A stretch of DNA of 64,000 bases from Trogon surrucura. Lineage: Eukaryota; Chordata; Aves; Trogoniformes; Trogonidae. This document shows positions 37,401 to 47,435 of the stretch, in pieces. The DNA is taken from the NCBI GenBank assembly GCA_020746105.1, contig CM036618.1, positions 12,507,001 through 12,571,000 of the forward strand. Direction: 5' to 3'. The notes below the pieces were generated by a model that worked only from the letters and a program-made list of their open reading frames with translations, did no database searches and was not told the DNA's origin. How positions within the stretch are numbered: the stretch's first letter is position 1; every line of letters begins with the position of its first letter. Position numbers and translations under genes: made by a program.

Positions 37401-40237
37401 CATCTCAAAAAGACCTCACATGAAAATTGCATTATATAAATTTACACCTATTTGTGCTGATGGTTCTGGGCCTTCCGCCTTTGATACAACAAAGAGGATA
37501 TGAATTCATGCATTTAATTTAGTTTTATTTTATTTTTGTTAGACATGCCATCAAAAGCTGGTGTGAAGATCTCAGGATTGACAGAGCATGCTTTATCATC
37601 TTAGCACTGAAACAAGTTATCACTCAAGCAGCAGCATTATGAATAAGCCATAACATAAAGTACACTCTCTGAAAGGCCTCTGAAAAAAACATTGAAATAA
37701 CACAGCACAAATGTCACTGGTATAAATAAAGCATGGAAACAAAATAAACCCTTAAGCTTCGGGGCATAGATCAACAAAAGCTTTACACTCATACTAAAAG
37801 TTAAAAGGATTAAATCTTGTTATTCCATGCATGGGCCTTGCCTAGCAGGATGGGTTCACTGGACTCCTACTGAAGTATTAGGCTGCTGTAACACTTACCA
37901 CCACAGAAACAAAACATAATAATTGCAACAATAGATATTTTTAATGAGGGTATCAAGAAGCCTTTCCCCGTATGTGAAGAGGCTCAAGTGGTGATTTCTT
38001 GCACTGTCTTCAGAAATGTTAGCCATTACAAAATGCCTCCAGCAACACCCTCAGGTTCAGCTTCCCAAGAGTCTACACGAGCTCTGTTTACACTAGCAAA
38101 GTTTGATGGAAACATATCTATTAAACCATTAGTGTTGAGCATGCAATAACCCCATTATACACATTTCAGGAGCTTGGCTTTGAATTAATTCCGGTTTTAT
38201 CCCACAGATTTCAGCCCATTGCCACTTGCATGTTATTCACAATGTCAAAGAGCACTGTTTGGTTTATGTTGACCCAAAAAGTATTGATTTCCTGTGCTAC
38301 AAGACCACTCCATGATGCAACCCAAGAAGTATTTGGAAGGGTTAACTGGATGGTTAGCTTCTGAAGTGTGTTCTTGACCTAAAGAAAATTGCTGTTGCAG
38401 ACACGCTGGCCTTGGCCTCAGAGTGCATGCCAAAGTACCACTGAAGTGCTCCATTCGGAGCACCCAAAGGAAAACCCTAACAATCTCCAAGTGTCACAAA
38501 GCCTTTCAGTGAACTCTCTGAAGCTACAAGGAAAACTGGCACCCCCATGCCTCACAACATGGAGCAAGGTGAAATGCAACACTTCTGTGAGTATGTTCCA
38601 GTGTTGAATGTCTCTTCAGAAGCTGTGTGACAGCTCTCTCATTTGTTGGTGTCTCTGTGTTATTACACTAGCAAGAAAGTGTCCCTAAGAGGAAGGCCTC
38701 TCCATGCTGCACAGAAATCCCATTTCAGTCTCTTACTAGTAAGGACTAAGCATCAAATCTGGCTTCTAGGAAAATGTTTGTTCCTCACTGACAAATGGGA
38801 AAAGGTAATCACATCTTTCCCTTTCTTCCCATCACTTCTTAGGCTTTCTCAAACCTTGTGCTGCCCTGACTGGGCCTCTCTTTTATGATATTAGAGGGTG
38901 AGTGCTAAGATCAAGTTTCCCAGACAAGCCAAATCTGTCTAGCAACAAGGCACAACAGAGTCAGGGATAATATCAATCTAGTTTGATGCCAATCCTGAAT
39001 ATGTGCATGTAACCTCAACCATCGACTCCCTTGCCAGCTCCTGTAAGTAGCTATGTCCAGTATGTGAGCAGACATGTGTCAAAGATTAGCTCGAAGCAGC
39101 ACAACCTGTTAGGCTGCCAAGGCAAGCCCAGATAGGTGTGTTATTTCTGAACACAAAACAGATTCATTACGCAAGAAAACAAAAGCACACAGGTAGAAAT
39201 TAGCCTAGTGGGAATGGGTGTGACTTAGAAGAAAATACATATCATACTGCTGTCAAAAATTCAGCCCATTCTGCTATGCATTTTTACTGATATCTTTAGA
39301 TTTGAAATTCTGAGGAATTTTGAAAAGGTAGGACTGAAAAGCTATGGACACCCTGGGGTGATATTCCAAGCACCTGCTGTGCTGACGGAGAACCACCTGA
39401 CACAGAATATATTATGTAACTGCTGTTTAGCTGCTTGAATAATGTGTCACTGCTGAGTCCCATTTACCTCCAGCTATGGTTGCTTAGGAGACTCTTTCAC
39501 ATCTCTTCATATCGCTTGGCTTTTGTGGAGTCTTAGAGTTGAAGCTGACTCTCTAGAGATAAAATGGGTAGACTACATGTCACCTGCTGACTTTGTACTT
39601 GGGGAAAAAAAAGCTTTATATGCAAAATTTCCAAAAGCTATTAAACACACACATTAGTGTATTAATAACACATTAACCACTGTTATCAATAGTTTATGTT
39701 TTACTCCTGCAGCCTTTGAACTCTCTTAATGCTGAGCTGAGCTTATGAGATCCTTCCAAAAAAATAACACACTAAAGCTCTCAGCCACATGCCAGTTGTG
39801 GCAGAAAATTCCCTAAGATTTAGAGAATTTTCAGGACAATGATGTGTGCTGGCTTAGAAGTCAAGAGAAAAAGGGCCATTTTTCTTTATAAGAAGCAAGG
39901 AGTCTGAGTCGCTGGGATGCTGGTTAAGATCACCTTTTTCTGTGTGATCTAGATGCACAAAGAAAGTAGTTTTTAGTGGATTCATGTCCTGGCAGAACTT
40001 TTATTGTCCTTCTCCCTCTTTCTTTTTCTGTGAAGTACAGGTAGATAATACTATTTTTAGATATCCTGAGGAGTGATGAGGAATGATGTGGCAGTAGATG
40101 GAGCACACAAAGTTGTGGTGGGTCCTGGCAGGACGGGCTATGAAGATTTGTGAACTCAGTGTATATCTGAGACCCAATGTCAGCATGACTGGAGTAGTTT
40201 GGTGAAAACCAATGTTCACATGGACTACATGTTGTGA
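31496..40237. other. Long AT-rich stretch, no supported gene
   Basis: Almost nine kilobases in which I recognise only the (AAAAT)n array at 33931-33986. Open frames stay below about 85 codons and resemble nothing. It could contain conserved noncoding elements, but one sequence alone cannot show that. Confidence 0.45.
33931..33986. repeat. (AAAAT)n microsatellite
   Basis: About eleven uninterrupted pentamer units, 'ataaa' in register, ending with one shortened unit 'taaa' before 'taaaatatc'. Probably polymorphic. Confidence 0.95.
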
Positions 40238-41940
40238 CATAGAATCATAGAATGTTAGGGATTGGAAGGGACCTCGAAAGATCATCAAGTCCAATCCCCC
40301 TGCCAGAGCAGGAATGCCTAGACTATGCTACACAGGAACGTGTCCAGGCAGGTCTTGAATGCCTCCAGAGAAGGAGACTCCACAACCTCCCTGGGCAGCC
40401 TGTTCCAGGGCTCCATCACCCTCACTGAGAAGAAGTTTCTTCTCGAGTTTAAGCGGAACCTCTTATGTTCCAGTTTCAGCCCATTACCCCTTGTCCTATC
40501 AGTGGTTGTCACCAAGAAGAGCCTGGCTCCATCCTCGTGACACTCACCCTTTAGATATTTGTAAACATTAATGAGGTCACTCCTCAGCCTCCTCTTCTCC
40601 AAACTAAAGAGCCCCAGCTCCTTCAGTCTTTTCTCATAAGGGAGATGCTCCACTCCCTTAATCATCCTAGTTGCCCTGTGCTGGACTCTCTCCAGCAGTT
40701 CCCTGTCTTTCTTGAACTGAGGGGCCCAGAACTGGACACAATATTCCAGATGGGGTCTCACCAGGGCAGAGTAGAGGGGAAGGAGAACCTCTCTCGACCT
40801 ACTAACCACCCCCCTTCTAATACACCCCAGGATGCCATTGGCGATGCTGGCCACAAGGGCACAGTGCTGGCTCATGGTCATCCTGCTGTCCACCAAGACT
40901 CCCAGGTCCCTTTCCCCTACACTACTCTCTAATAAGTCATTCCCCAACTTATACTGGAACCCGAGGTTGTTCCTACCCAGATGCAAGACCCTACATTTAC
41001 CCTTGTTATATTTCATTAAATTTTTCCCCGCCCAACCCTCCAGCCTGTCCAGGTCTCGCTGGATGGCAGCACAGCCTGCTGGTGTGTCAGCCACTCCTCC
41101 CAGCTTGGTGTCATCAGCAAACTTGCTCATAGTACTCTCTAGTCCCTCATCCAAGTCATCGATGAATATATTGAATAATACTGGTCCCAGTACCGACCCT
41201 TGAGGGACTCCACTGGATACAGGCCTCCAACCAGACTCCGCCCCATTGACCACAACTCTTTGGCTTCTTCCCCTTAGCCAGTTCGCAGTCCACCTCACTA
41301 CCCGAGAGTCTAGACCACACTTCCTCAGTTTAGCAGCAAGGATGCTGTGGGAGACTGTGTCAAATGCTTTACTGAAGTCAAGGTAGACCACATCCACCGC
41401 TCGGCCATCATCTATCCACCTTGTTATATCCTCATAAAAGGCTATGAGGTTAGTCAAGCACGACTTCCCTTTGGTGAAGCCATGTTGACTGTCTCTAATG
41501 ACTCTCTTATCCCTGATATGCCTTGAGATGGCACCAAGGATAAGTCGTTCCATCACTTTCCCAGGGATGGAGGTGAGGCTGACCAGTCTATAGTTACCCG
41601 AGTCCTCCTTCTTGCCCTTTTTGAAGACTGGAGTGACATTTGCTTCTCTCCAGTCCTCAGGCACCTCTCCCGTCTCCCAAGACTTGGCAAAGATAATGGA
41701 GAGTGGTCTAGCAATGACATCAGTCAGCTCCCTCAGCACCCGTGGATGCATCCCATCTGGACCCATGGATTTATGGATGTCCAGGTTGCTTAATTGGTCC
41801 CTAACCCAGTCCTCATCGACTAAAGCAAACTCCTCCACTGCCCTGACTTCCTCTGGGGCCTCAGGGGAACGGGGCTCCTCAGGACAGCCTCCGGCAGAGT
41901 AGACAGAGGCAAAGAAGGCATTCAGTAACTCTGCCTTCTC
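40238..41940 (-). mobile_element. Long young CR1, 3' portion (split by a nested CR1)
   Basis: The 3' end lies at about 40238 with two terminal octamers, followed by the 3' UTR and ORF2 stop as in the 7.2 kb copy. The sequence is collinear with that copy until 41940 ('ctctgccttctc'), where a second CR1 begins abruptly. The host element resumes at 42957-42961 with 'tctgtatc', which completes the uninterrupted order seen at 8865-8880 in the other copy. Together with 42957-44690 this is the longest CR1 here, roughly 3.4 kb without the insert. Confidence 0.96.
40318..41940 (-). CDS. CR1 ORF2 C-terminal half, reverse transcriptase, open up to the nested insertion
   Basis: The frame is open from the insertion junction to the TAG at 40318-40320. 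Counting from the GTG codon at 41838 (506 residues), the RT blocks are '[13 protein letters not shown]' near 72, motif A '[11 protein letters not shown]' near 152-162, motif B '[17 protein letters not shown]' near 209-225 and motif C 'FADD' at 240-243. All catalytic aspartates are present. The upstream part, including the '[12 protein letters not shown]' block, is open but has no start, because the frame originally continued into the segment now beyond the nested element. The protein cannot be made whole from this locus. Confidence 0.92.
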   Translation of the reverse strand, partial: EKAELLNAFFASVYSAGGCPEEPRSPEAPEEVRAVEEFALVDEDWVRDQLSNLDIHKSMGPDGMHPRVLRELTDVIARPLSIIFAKSWETGEVPEDWREANVTPVFKKGKKEDSGNYRLVSLTSIPGKVMERLILGAISRHIRDKRVIRDSQHGFTKGKSCLTNLIAFYEDITRWIDDGRAVDVVYLDFSKAFDTVSHSILAAKLRKCGLDSRVVRWTANWLRGRSQRVVVNGAESGWRPVSSGVPQGSVLGPVLFNIFIDDLDEGLESTMSKFADDTKLGGVADTPAGCAAIQRDLDRLEGWAGKNLMKYNKGKCRVLHLGRNNLGFQYKLGNDLLESSVGERDLGVLVDSRMTMSQHCALVASIANGILGCIRRGVVSRSREVLLPLYSALVRPHLEYCVQFWAPQFKKDRELLERVQHRATRMIKGVEHLPYEKRLKELGLFSLEKRRLRSDLINVYKYLKGECHEDGARLFLVTTTDRTRGNGLKLEHKRFRLNSRRNFFSVRVMEPWNRLPREVVESPSLEAFKTCLDTFLCSIV

Positions 41941-42956
41941 ACAGAATCACAGAATCACAGAATGTTAAAGGTTGGAAGGGACCTCAAAGATCATCTAGTC
42001 CAACCCCCCTGCCAGAGCAGGATCACCTACACTAGAGCGCACAGGAACGCGTCCAGGCGGGTTTTGAATGTCTCAAGAGATGGAGATTCCACAACCTCCC
42101 TAGGCAGCCTGTTCCAGTGCTCAGTCACCCTCACAGTGAAAAAGTTTTTCCTCATATTTTTCTGGAACCTCCTGTGTTCCAGCTTCCACCCATTGCCCCT
42201 TGTCCTGTCAGTGGACGCCGCTGAAAAGAGCCTGGCTCCATCCTCCTGACATTCCCCCTTGACATATTTATAAACATTGATGAGGTCACCCCTCAGCCTC
42301 CTCTTCTCCAAGCTAAAGAGATCCAGCTCCTTCAGCCTTTCCTCATAAGGGAGATGCTCCACTCCCTTCACCATCTTTGTGGCTCTACGCTGGACTCTCT
42401 CAAGCAGCTCCCTGTCCTTCTTGAACTGAGGGGCCCAGAACTGGACACAATATTCCAGATGCGGCCTCACCAGGGCAGAGTAGAGGGGCAGGAGGACCTC
42501 TCTTGACCTACTTGCTACTCCCCTTCTAATACACCCCAGGATGCCATTGGCCTTCTTGGCCACGAGGGCACCTGCTGGCTCATGGTCATCCTGCTGTCCA
42601 CTAGAACCCCCAGGTCCCTTTCCCCTGCACTGCTCTCCAGCAGGGCAGTCCCCAACCTATATTGGCACATGGGGTTATTTTTTCCCAAGTGCAAAACTCT
42701 ACACTTGCCCTTATTAAACTTCATCAGATTTCTCCCCGCCCAGCCCTCCAGCCTGTCCAGGTCTCTCTGAATGGCTGCACAGCCTTCTGGTGTGTCAACC
42801 ACTCCCCCCAACTTCGTATCATCAGCAAACTTGCTGACAACATTCTCTAATCCCTCATCCAGATCGTTGATGAATATATTAAACAGCACCGGCCCAAGCA
42901 CTGACCCCTGAGGGACCCCACTAGACACAGGCATCCAGCCAGACTCGGCCCCAAAC
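41941..42956 (-). mobile_element. Nested CR1 of a different subfamily, 5' truncated
   Basis: This 1016-bp copy sits inside the 40.2-44.7 kb CR1 in the same orientation. Its 3' end begins with three ACAGAATC-type octamers, unlike the TCATAGAA units of its host. It uses different diagnostic words, for example 'ggttggaagggacctcaaag'. It ends within ORF2 at 'ggccccaaac', in the RT region. The bases 'tctc' occur on both sides (41937-41940 and 42957-42960) but once at the equivalent point in the 7.2 kb copy, so they are a likely 4-bp target duplication. It inserted after its host. Confidence 0.95.
42027..42955 (-). pseudogene. ORF2 fragment of the nested CR1 with one frameshift
   Basis: Two overlapping open stretches together cover RT motif B to the stop. 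The first (to 42515) includes '[17 protein letters not shown]' and '[10 protein letters not shown]'. The second (42563-42027) runs from '[13 protein letters not shown]' to the TAG at 42027-42029. The break is a one-base deletion near 42569-42574, in the 'gggcacctgctgg' context where sister copies read 'gggcacagtgctgg'. Motif A is absent because of the 5' truncation. Confidence 0.9.
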
Positions 42957-42960
42957 TCTC

Positions 42961-43375
42961 TGTATCTTCTGTCACCAAGGCACCCACCTCATTCATCAGT
43001 GGGCCTACATTGCCTCTGGTGTTAGTTTTATCTGCCACGTATTTGAAAAAGCTCTTCCTGTTGTCCTTGACCCCTCTCGCCAGGTTCAATTCTAGGGAGG
43101 CCTTTGCTTTCCTAGTTGCCTCCCTACATCCTCGGACAACAGCCTTATATTCTTCCCAAGTGGTCAGCCCTGCCTTCCAAGATCTGTAAATTCTCCTCTT
43201 GCCCTTGAGCTTACCCAGCAGATCCCTGTTTAGCCACGCAGGTCTCCTGGCTCCCTTCCTTGACTTCCTACGTGTCGGGATGCTCTGATCTTGAGCACGG
43301 TAGAAGCAGTCCCTGAACGCTAATCAACTATCTTGGGCCCCTTTACCTTCAAACAGCCTTGCCCATGGGATTTTT
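42961..43375 (-). pseudogene. CR1 ORF2 linker between endonuclease and reverse transcriptase
   Basis: In the frame that joins the RT half, this segment reads through blocks such as 'WLNRDLLGKLKGKRRIYRSW', 'REATRKAKASLELNLARGVK' and '[20 protein letters not shown]'. Two lesions separate it from the endonuclease: a TGA at 43324-43326 in place of an expected tryptophan codon ('QDS*LAF'), and an extra A in a short A-run near 43371-43375 that shifts the frame. Its low-coordinate end abuts the nested CR1. Confidence 0.88.
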
Positions 43376-44224
43376 CTCTAGTAATTGCTTGAAAAATCCA
43401 AAGTTTGCCTTGGCAAAGTCCAGGGCTGCAATTCTGCTTGCTATTTTGTTTCTGCTACATGAGATCCTGAACTCCACCATTTCATGGTCACTGCAGCCAA
43501 GGCAGCCCTCAACCTTTACTGCTTCAACCAGATCCTCCTTGTTAGCGAGGATGAGGTCCAGCAGTGCTCCTCTCCTAGTCGGCTCCTCCACCATTTGCAT
43601 CAGAAAATTATCATCGATGCACTGGAGGAACCTCCTGGACTGTGGCTGGCTGGCTGAGTTGTCCTTCCAGCAAATATCAGGGAAGTTAAAATCCCCCACG
43701 ACAACCAGGACCTGTGATTGTGAGACCGCTCTCAGCTGCCTGTAGAAGGCCTCATCAACTTCCTCACCCTGATCTAGTGGCCTGTAATAGACACCCACGA
43801 CAGTATCTCTCCTGCCAGCCTGCCCCTTAATTCTAACCCATACACTCTCAACTTGCTCCTCGTCCATGCCTGGATGGTATTCAAGACATTGTAGTTGCTC
43901 TTTCACGTAAAGAGCGACTCCACCACCTCGCCTGGCTGGCCTGTCTTTCCTGAAAAGGACATAGCCACCCATGACCACATTCCAGTCATGTGAGCTGTCC
44001 CACCATGTCTCTGTAATTGCCACCAGATCATAATCTCCTGCCCGAACCCAGGTTTCTAGCTCCTCCTGCTTATTCCCCATGCTGCGTGCATTGGTGTATA
44101 AGCATTTCAGGGAGCAAGCTGAGCACACTGATCTCACCCTAGGGGGATGGAAGGCCACCCGGTCCTCATAATTTCTAGAGCACTGCCCCGTTGCAATCCC
44201 AGCTATAACCCCATCCCCCTTCAT
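43349..44224 (-). CDS. CR1 ORF2 N-terminal endonuclease domain
   Basis: A 291-codon frame from an ATG at 44222-44224. After a short N-terminus it carries a complete apurinic/apyrimidinic-type endonuclease fold signature: 'LYTNARSMGNK' near 42-52, 'ITETWW' near 74-79 with the catalytic glutamate, 'GDFNFPDICW' near 177-186, and 'SDHEMVEF' near 246-253 with the Asp-His pair. In CR1 this domain nicks the target strand that primes reverse transcription. The frame ends early through a one-base insertion near 43373, before the linker. The start is supported by the adjacent ORF1 stop two bases upstream. Confidence 0.92.
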   Translation of the reverse strand: MKGDGVIAGIATGQCSRNYEDRVAFHPPRVRSVCSACSLKCLYTNARSMGNKQEELETWVRAGDYDLVAITETWWDSSHDWNVVMGGYVLFRKDRPARRGGGVALYVKEQLQCLEYHPGMDEEQVESVWVRIKGQAGRRDTVVGVYYRPLDQGEEVDEAFYRQLRAVSQSQVLVVVGDFNFPDICWKDNSASQPQSRRFLQCIDDNFLMQMVEEPTRRGALLDLILANKEDLVEAVKVEGCLGCSDHEMVEFRISCSRNKIASRIAALDFAKANFGFFKQLLEKNPMGKAV

Positions 44225-44226
44225 AT

Positions 44227-44690
44227 CTAGTTTAAAGAACGCTCTATGAGTCCTGCCAGCTCATGACCAAGGATCCTTTTTTCCCTTTGTGTCATTTGAA
44301 CCCCAGTTTGTTTCAGTAGATCAGGTGCCCTGTGGATCTCCCCATGGTTAAAAAATCCAAAGCTAGACCGCTGGCACTATGCCTTTAGCCAAGTATTAAT
44401 CTGCTGCACTTTGTCAAACCTTCCACTATTTTCCCTCATAATTGAAGGAATAGAGGCAAACACAACCTGTGCGCCTGACCCTTCTAGCATCCGCCCCAGT
44501 GCCCTAAAGTCCCTTTTGATTGCTTCTGGCCGTCTCTCTACTATCTCATCATTACCGATCTGCATAACCAAAAGCGGGTAATAGTCCGTGGGTTTGACCA
44601 GACCAGGAAGTTTCTTGCTAACATCCTTAACTCGGGCCCCAGGGAGGCAGCAGACTTCCCTGTGGGTCGGATGGGTCGGACATTATCATG
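44227..44690 (-). pseudogene. CR1 ORF1 C-terminal SGNH/esterase-like domain, 5' truncated
   Basis: The minus strand reads 'HREVCCLPGARVKDV', then 'YYPLLVMQIGNDEI', 'RDFRALGRMLEGSGAQVVFA', and after an in-frame TAG (44377-44379, replacing tryptophan) 'GFFNHGEIHRAPDLL' and 'KRILGHELAGLIERSLN', ending at TAG 44227-44229. CR1 ORF1 is known to carry an esterase-like domain. The block order fits, but the usual GxND motif appears as 'GND' and the usual Asp-x-x-His appears as 'TGVQ'. The domain may therefore be inactive in this copy or subfamily. Confidence 0.82.
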
Positions 44691-46998
44691 GGTTCATTCT
44701 TCTGAAGTAAGAGAACAGCATAGCTATGAACAAAACACCTCCAATCTGAGCTAATGTTGAGGCTTCTAAGTAGATTATAGTCAGCAGACTTTAGGACACA
44801 GTCTTTAAAAATGCAAGAAACATTACTATTTCTTGGAATAAGTGGATTATTTGGAAATTTTACTGCATATGTAAATTGGGTAATATATTGTAGCTGAATT
44901 TCCTTCCAAGCACAAGAAACCATAATAGTGATTCAGCTGAAGAAAAACAGTTTTGCTGTATGAGATTATATTTTTACCAATTGCCTGCAAATAACGACCT
45001 CAATAGATATGCCCTCGGTTAAGTACTTAGCTGAGTTGGGACCAGAGTGCTTGTCACTCTGTAAAAGTCACCAACGGTCATTTGGTTATTTACATGTACA
45101 TCATGGAACAAAGAATTTATGAAATTTGAGTTAGCATAAGAAGAAAAAAAACATGCATTTGAGCAGATCAGTTATCATATACATGAAAACAAGGATATTT
45201 TTTCTGTCCTTTTAATCTTAAATATTTGAAGAAAACACACAACCCCTGTCCTATTGAGGAATTCTTGGATTTAAATTAAGCACACACTTGATTTTTCTTC
45301 ATGGAAAGTAATGTTTCTGCATAATTTTATTTATAGAGATGTGTAATGTCTCTGTATTTTATACTATACTATACTACACTCACTATTTACTGTATGTGTG
45401 CATATGCGTACACAAGTAAACACACACATATATGTACACACAAAATTTATTACCAGAAACAGTTTTGAAACTAAAGAATTTGAGCAAAGGTCAGTCCAGC
45501 CCTTTGCTCTCTAGTGTTCTCATGGTGTGCCTTCAGACCCTTTGATCTCAGGGTCTTAGCTCTAAAATGAACATATATCCAAGTTAGGAACAGTGAACAG
45601 AAGCATGAGGTAAACAAACAGGGGTGGACACAAAAGGGAGTTGCTCAGGTTTGGGACATTTGTTTGCTTGACTACTTGTAGACCAAGGTGAAAAGTGCAA
45701 CTGTCTTCGTGGGCTGAAGAGAGTGTGTAAACAAGCATGAAAGAGAGATTAACTCTCACCATCGAGAAATGTTTGTGCTCTTTAAATCAATGGGTAATGC
45801 GTAACAGCAAGAAAAGGGCAAATATTGAGACAAAAGGCTCTAGCCTGTGGTTCATATTCAATCAGCCCTTAATATCAGGTAAACTTGTTACAGATACACA
45901 AATTACTCATGTGCTAGTCTGTGATTTCACTAAGGTAGGAAGAAGTGTTGATGTATATAGAGTAAATATAAGCAGCAGACTGTCTTGTAACTGATTCCTC
46001 TTTAATCTTTCCCAGAAGATGACAAATTGCCATTTTCAGAATGCTTTGTGTGAATGTAAGCCCTTCAGATAATAGAAACCCACCAAGGTAGGGAGCTGCA
46101 GAAAAGTGCTATATTCCCACTAACTAACCAACCAAAACAAACAAATAAATATAAAACAAAACACTTTGCAAATGTCAGGAACTTTTTCTTTTTCCCTGAA
46201 GCATAGCTTCTGCATTCTACATGAAACTGGTTTCTGTATGTCTTTAAACAGAAGTTGCTGCAGTGTTAATATTGGTCTAAATTGGTCTATATTAAATACA
46301 TGAAAGATTATGCTTACAGAGGATTTCTCCTTTTAAAGTTCTGATTTTATTACACATGAAAGGCTCCCTAAAATCAAGTCAACACCAGGTTGCAGTAGGA
46401 ACTTGCTGTCTGGAGAGCAGTATTCATGAAAGTACAAAGTGTCTATCAAGCATCAAGTTGTCTGTAGAAGTAGTGAATTTATTAACTAGCAAGTTTTAAT
46501 TTTTTTACCCCTACATATAATTCTTGCTTTAAATACACTACCACAACTGAAATTTTTCTGCTATGTGTAAGGGATCCCACAAGACTTTGAACATGCACAT
46601 ATCATACTCTAGATTCAGTCTGTATCAGTCTTCTTTTATTTAGAGAGAATGAAATGGCAAAATCAGTCCCACTAAAAGATTGACTCAAAGATCAGAACTC
46701 CTGTTCTGATGTCTTCCAGATATCCCACTGAGCTCTTCCAGAAATTTACCCCAAAGCAATGGAAAATGGGTAGAGAAGGAACAAAGAAAGTGAGAGTGTT
46801 TAATGGCTTAAGACTTGCAAATCAGGCTCTCGTAAGTCTGAACTGGTACCTCAGTAATGTGATATATGTGAGAAGTTCCTTGCAGTTCAACTGTAAATAC
46901 AACACATAGTGTACACATAGGAACTCAAGGATTGTAGCATGGTCAGGGCAACAGACTGTGTGTTTTTCAGGACAGGTTCCTGAAATATTACTGTTTTA
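44691..46998. other. AT-rich stretch without recognisable gene
   Basis: A short 'actatactatactaca' run at 45361 onward and a CA/TA-rich patch near 45415-45442. No gene or repeat family recognised. Confidence 0.45.
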
Positions 46999-47435
46999 TA
47001 AAATCCAAGCCTCCTGCAGTGAGCAGGGACATGTTCAACTAGATAGATCACTCAGGGCCCCATCCTACCTGACCTTGAATGTCTCCAGGAATGGGGCCTC
47101 CACCACCTCTCTGGACAACCTGTTGCAGTGTTTCATTACCCTCATCATAAAAAACTCCTTCCCTACATCTAGTCTGAAGCTACTTTCCTTTGGTTTAAAA
47201 CCATTACCTCTTTTCTTATTGCTACAAGCTCTACTAATAAGTCTGTTCCTATCTTTCTTGTAAGCCCTCTTTAAGTATTGAAAGGCTGCTATAAAGTGTT
47301 CCTGGAGCCTTCTCCAAGCTAAACAACCCCAACTCTCCCAGACTGTCCTCTCAGAGGAGGTGCTCAGACTCCCTGATCATTTTTGTGTCCCTCCTCTGAA
47401 CGTGCTCCAACTGGTCCATGTCTTTCATCTAATAA
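46999..47435 (-). mobile_element. Old CR1 LINE 3' fragment
   Basis: On the plus strand the order 'gggacatgttcaactagata', 'gaccttgaatgtctccagga', 'tggacaacctgttgcagtg', 'ggtttaaaaccattacctct', 'ctttcttgtaagccctcttt' and 'gtccatgtctttcatct' is the complement of a CR1 3' end. The subfamily differs from the young copies; its 'taaaaccattacc' block is typical of older avian CR1. It is 5' truncated and no frame survives. Confidence 0.85.

Larger units (their letters stand above)
42957..44690 (-). mobile_element. Long young CR1, 5' portion
   Basis: Continuation of the element at 40.2 kb beyond the nested insertion. Reading toward lower coordinates it holds the end of ORF1, a two-base gap, the ORF2 endonuclease, and the linker between endonuclease and RT. 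The upstream edge, near 44690, is a 5' truncation within ORF1; beyond it the sequence is ordinary AT-rich DNA. The exact edge is uncertain by a few tens of bases. Confidence 0.93.

Noticed and set aside
38208..38240. CR1-like phrase 'atttcagcccattgccactt'
   Set aside because: A single phrase without collinear CR1 sequence on either side.
43359..43745. 128-codon plus-strand frame
   Set aside because: Antisense shadow of the CR1 endonuclease frame.
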